Of a stretch of DNA of 64,000 nt, positions 60,543 to 64,000 are shown one piece after another; the stretch's first letter is position 1, and the number at the start of each line of letters is the position of its first letter. The position numbers were made by a program, and so were the translations under genes. The notes beneath the pieces are model-generated. The model did no database searches. It saw nothing but the letters and a program-made list of their open reading frames with translations, and was not told where the DNA came from. Origin of the DNA: Primula veris (lineage: Eukaryota; Streptophyta; Magnoliopsida; Ericales; Primulaceae); NCBI GenBank assembly GCA_963682055.1, contig OY821747.1, positions 32,424,126 to 32,488,125 of the forward strand. Direction: 5' to 3'.

Positions 60543-62299
60543 AATTTGCTCTGCATGCAAGAACGACAATGATCGACCTTGTGAATACCTATATTTGTTT
60601 GCTTTTCCGTGTAGTGATGAATTACTCGTTTAGATATTTGTTAATGTTTACAACATGCACAATTACTCTGTTTTTAATTGTTATACTGCTAGTTTATCCC
60701 TAGAAAGTTAGTTTTTTAAATGTTTTATCGTAAACTGCTTGCTTTTTCTTGCCATAAGTTGATCATTTTTCAGTATTCCATAATGAAAATGATTTGTCTA
60801 ACAGTCTCGCTATAGGAGGGTAGCTTTATAAAGGAAAGTACCTCTTTAGAAAAACACCCGTTATGCTTGTATAAGCTTTCTATACTGTATTTTCTTGTTG
60901 TCTTAAAAGGTGTTTTGTTTGACACGAGTTAAATGATGAATCCTTGATTTAGATTATCAGTCTAGATTAAATATCTCGAGTTAAATGCTAGATCAATTTT
61001 AACCATGTTATGGAATAATTAGAGTATTAAAAAAATATACCATTTAAAGGGTTTGGTTAAAAGAAGTTTATATAATCTTTTTTACAGAAATCTTATGCAA
61101 AATGAGAGTAAAGACAAATAACAAGCTGATGTTTTCGGGTCAGCAGGCTGATCTTGATTTAGTTTATAATGTAGAATAATTTCTCTAGTTTAATGTTAGA
61201 TTCAAAGTGTAGGACTATCTATCCCTGATTCAAAGTGATGTTTCTTTAGCTCAATTTGCTCTTAAAAATGAGGTTTTGAAAGTGTTTTCGCTAACTTTTT
61301 TACCCTCAAGTTAAGGTTATAGGTTCTTGTAAACGGATATATGATTAGGCTGCTTATGTTTATAGGTTTCTGATCGGGCTTTATTCTTATTCCTATCATT
61401 GGGGCACTTGTCCCATGTTTACTACTCTTCTATATATTATGCATCTAATAAAACTTTATTTCTTTATTTATATATTAGTAATTGTGGCCACGTGTTGCGT
61501 GTGCGATGTCTATAGTGCGATAAAAAAATCAAAAATATAAGTGTGGTGATGATACAATTATGTGAAAAGTAAAAAAAAAATGATAGAATATAAGATGAGA
61601 ATACTCAAAAAAAAATTGGGTGGTTAAATATGAAGAAATAGTGTTATTTTCTATTATTTATGAAAGTATGGTTATATGCTAATTAATAAAAGAGTGTAGA
61701 AGTATTTTTGGAAAAAAAATGGTAAAATTTGACAACCTCAAAAATTTTGGCTTGACTTACTATAATAATATAATATATACATACATATATATATATACAC
61801 ACATATTTCAAATACTACTAATGAGTAATGATTACAATTTAAGGGGATTTACAAATACCCGAGGGGGGAATTACAATTAATACCCTTAATGCAATTTGTT
61901 ACTCGTAACCCCGTAATAAAAAAAGACGTGGCAGACAATGATTGGCCTCGTTACATATCTAGACTTGTTTGTTTTTTTTTTGTGTAGTGATGAATTACTC
62001 ATGTAGATATGTGTTTGCCATTATTGAAAATACTGTCTTTTTCTGTCCTGCATTTTCAAGAATATGTTTAGGTTTTCTTTTTTCCGCCACACTCATCTCT
62101 TATTACTTGTCGTGTTTTTACTCCCTACCTAAAACGAAAATGATTTGTCTAACGGTCATGCTATCTTCTAAGAGTTTTGCTTTGTACAGGATGGAACCTT
62201 TTTCCTACCTTAGATTTAGGAAAACACCCGTTAGGTTTATGTATGCTTTATATACTGAAGTTACTCGTTGACTAAAAAGATGTTTTTTTTCCGTAATGG

Positions 62300-62429
62300 G
62301 TGACAGTTACCACCATAAAAATAGATGTTGCTGGTGTGGAAGAGGCAGAAGGTACAGACGACGAGGATGAAGCGGAAAATCAGCTAGAGGCATATTTCTT
62401 CAAGCGAATAAGTGACTTACCAGATAAAG
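62300..62429 (+). other. Acidic exon-like ORF, copy A of unit 5
   Basis: Same residues as at 13575 through DLPDKG; one substitution further on (HLSQ for HLPQ). Confidence 0.42.
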
Positions 62430-63737
62430 GTAACATTTCTTTCCCAGAGTATAATTATTCTCACTTGTCTCAAACTTCTAAAGTATGTGTAATGTTAATG
62501 AATGCGAAAGGACAAATGTTAATCTTCTTAACCTAACCAAGACAACCCTATTTAGTATTCTTATCATACCTGAGTTTTGAAGGGTGTCCTTCAGTCCTTC
62601 ACATCACATTTATTTTTGTTGAGTATTTACCAGAAAGAGTTATAAAATTCCGTGTTACTGTTTTCAATTTTCCTAAATCCTTCGAACTGTGCAAGCAGTC
62701 CAGCTCTTTTCAAACTTTCAAAACTATTGCTATTTTGATTTATTTTCCTTAAACATTCAAATTCATGTGCCATGTTAGATATTTATATGTGTGTGCGTGT
62801 GTGTATTCATTATCCATGATATTCCCTGTATTCCCTTTTACTCGTGTTCCTGTTTTTTTCTTAGTGCTTATTATCATTGCGATAAGGATGGTTACGAACA
62901 AATTTGATTACTAGTTCAAAAGTTAGTTTTCTTAAAGCATAAACCCAACTCCAAACTTCATGAATTATAATATATGATATAGAGATTTATCTCAGTCTCC
63001 TCAGAACCATGTCTACGTTACATGAAGTATGTTTATGTTTTGCCTTTCCACAAAGCCGTTAGGAACAAGTATGTTTCTTTTTAATCTTCTAATTTGAAGA
63101 AATGAAACAAGTATGTTTGTATGTTTATGTTCTGCCTTTCTTTCTTTTGCTATATATGTATGTTATTAGAGTTTCTCACTTATCTGTCAAAGTTCAGTAG
63201 CTCACACATATATATTAGTTTTGAGTGTGTTTGAAAAGGATTATTTTGCTTCCACAAGGTTAATTGGAACATGCATGTTTCTTTTTAATTTTATTATTTT
63301 AAGAAATGAAATATGTAGTATGTTTTTTTCTTGAAAAAGATAAGAAGTATGTTTTTATATTTGTTTATGTTTTGCCTTTTTTTTGCTATCTATGTATATT
63401 GTTAAAGCTCCTCAATTATCTGTCAAAAGACTCAAAGCTCACACATATATATTAATTAGGGTGTGTTTGATAAGGATTATCTTGCTTCCTAATTTCCTAT
63501 GATCTCTTTCTTTTTGATGCCATATCTATGTATGTTGTTAGAGTTCCACAATTGTCTGTCAAAACTCACTCATATAGTTTACAATGTGTTTGATAAGGAT
63601 TATCTTGCTTCCTAATTAGTAATTTCCTACGATCTCTTTTTTCTTTCGCATATCTATGTATGTTGTCGTTAACATGATTCGTTTTTTTCTTCTAAATTTA
63701 TGGGCAAAAAAAGGAATAAATTATTTTCTATTTGCAG

Positions 63738-63833
63738 CTACAGGATTCAACAAATCAAGAGCTCAATCATCAAGATCCTCTATTTAACCTTCCTTCAAAG
63801 ATCCTATGCAGAGTCATCAACATTTCTTTAAAG
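63738..63833 (+). pseudogene. ARF-like exon (unit 5)
   Basis: Same exon, with TTTGCAG and AAAG|GTTACC borders. Confidence 0.67.
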
Positions 63834-63861
63834 GTTACCATTATGCGTTCACACTGAGATA

Positions 63862-64000
63862 ATGGAGGAGGTGATCGGTAAGCAAAGTGTTGGTGATGTG
63901 TTCAATGATTTCAAGGGGAGAAGAGCTGCTCTGATCAAAGCTCTCACCGATGAGGTGGACGAGTTTTTTTTGAAGTGCAGTCCAGAGAGGGAAAATCTGT
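63862..64000 (+). pseudogene. Alfin1-like gene, copy 5, cut by the window end
   Basis: The ATG at 63862 is intact and the frame is open to the window end (KCSPEREN). It combines the start codon of copies 2 and 4 with the proline codon of copies 1 and 3. Whether the frameshift and 38-bp duplication are present lies outside the window, so this is the one copy that could still be intact. Confidence 0.8.

Larger units (their letters stand above)
59041..64000. repeat. Array unit 5, cut by the window end
   Basis: Unit-1-like in content, but with private differences, for example TTTTTTATT at 59911, a different TA tract (60478-60540), GATATATGATTAG at 61336 and ATGTAGATATG at 62000. It is an independent unit and not a third copy of unit 1. 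Confidence 0.85.

Overview
This window is nuclear DNA of a flowering plant, most likely a eudicot. The DNA is AT-rich, genes have GT-AG introns, and the recognisable families are plant ones: a peroxisomal catalase, a dirigent protein, Alfin1-like PHD proteins, an auxin response factor (ARF) exon, an F-box-associated domain and a Sirevirus-type Ty1/copia element. The species cannot be told from the sequence.

Layout. 1-1563 (+) is the 3' end of a catalase gene, with clean splice sites and an intact reading frame. 2304-2860 (-) is a single-exon dirigent gene whose signal peptide and mature part lie in different frames. 2900-10000 is gene-poor and full of small DNA transposons, including a PIF/Harbinger-like element nested in a CACTA-type MITE. 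A remnant of the array's repeat unit lies at about 8892-9735.

From about 10010 to the right edge the window is a tandem array of five units: unit 1 (10010-20248), unit 2 (20249-34671), unit 3 (34672-44589), unit 4 (44590-59040) and unit 5 (59041-64000, cut by the window end). Each unit has the same core: a MITE, TA microsatellites, an acidic exon-like ORF, a 96-nt ARF-like exon, an intronless broken Alfin1-like gene, and a second copy of the acidic exon-like ORF. Units 1 and 3 end in a 5'-truncated F-box-associated gene on the minus strand. Units 2 and 4 end in other sequence followed by a 3.9-kb Sirevirus fragment (envelope-like ORF, polypurine tract, one LTR).

History. Units 1 and 2 differ at many sites, so that duplication is older. 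Units 3+4 repeat units 1+2 with a constant 24,341-bp offset and no difference I noticed, apart from a 28-bp expansion of one TA tract. That points to a very recent 24.3-kb tandem duplication, or an assembly duplication. The start of unit 3 matches unit 5 up to 35315 and matches unit 1 from 35545, so an unequal crossover in a 229-bp interval explains the present order.

The catalase looks functional. The dirigent gene and all complete Alfin-like copies carry frame lesions. The array therefore looks like an amplified block of gene fragments rather than a working gene cluster. No RNA gene or CRISPR array was seen.
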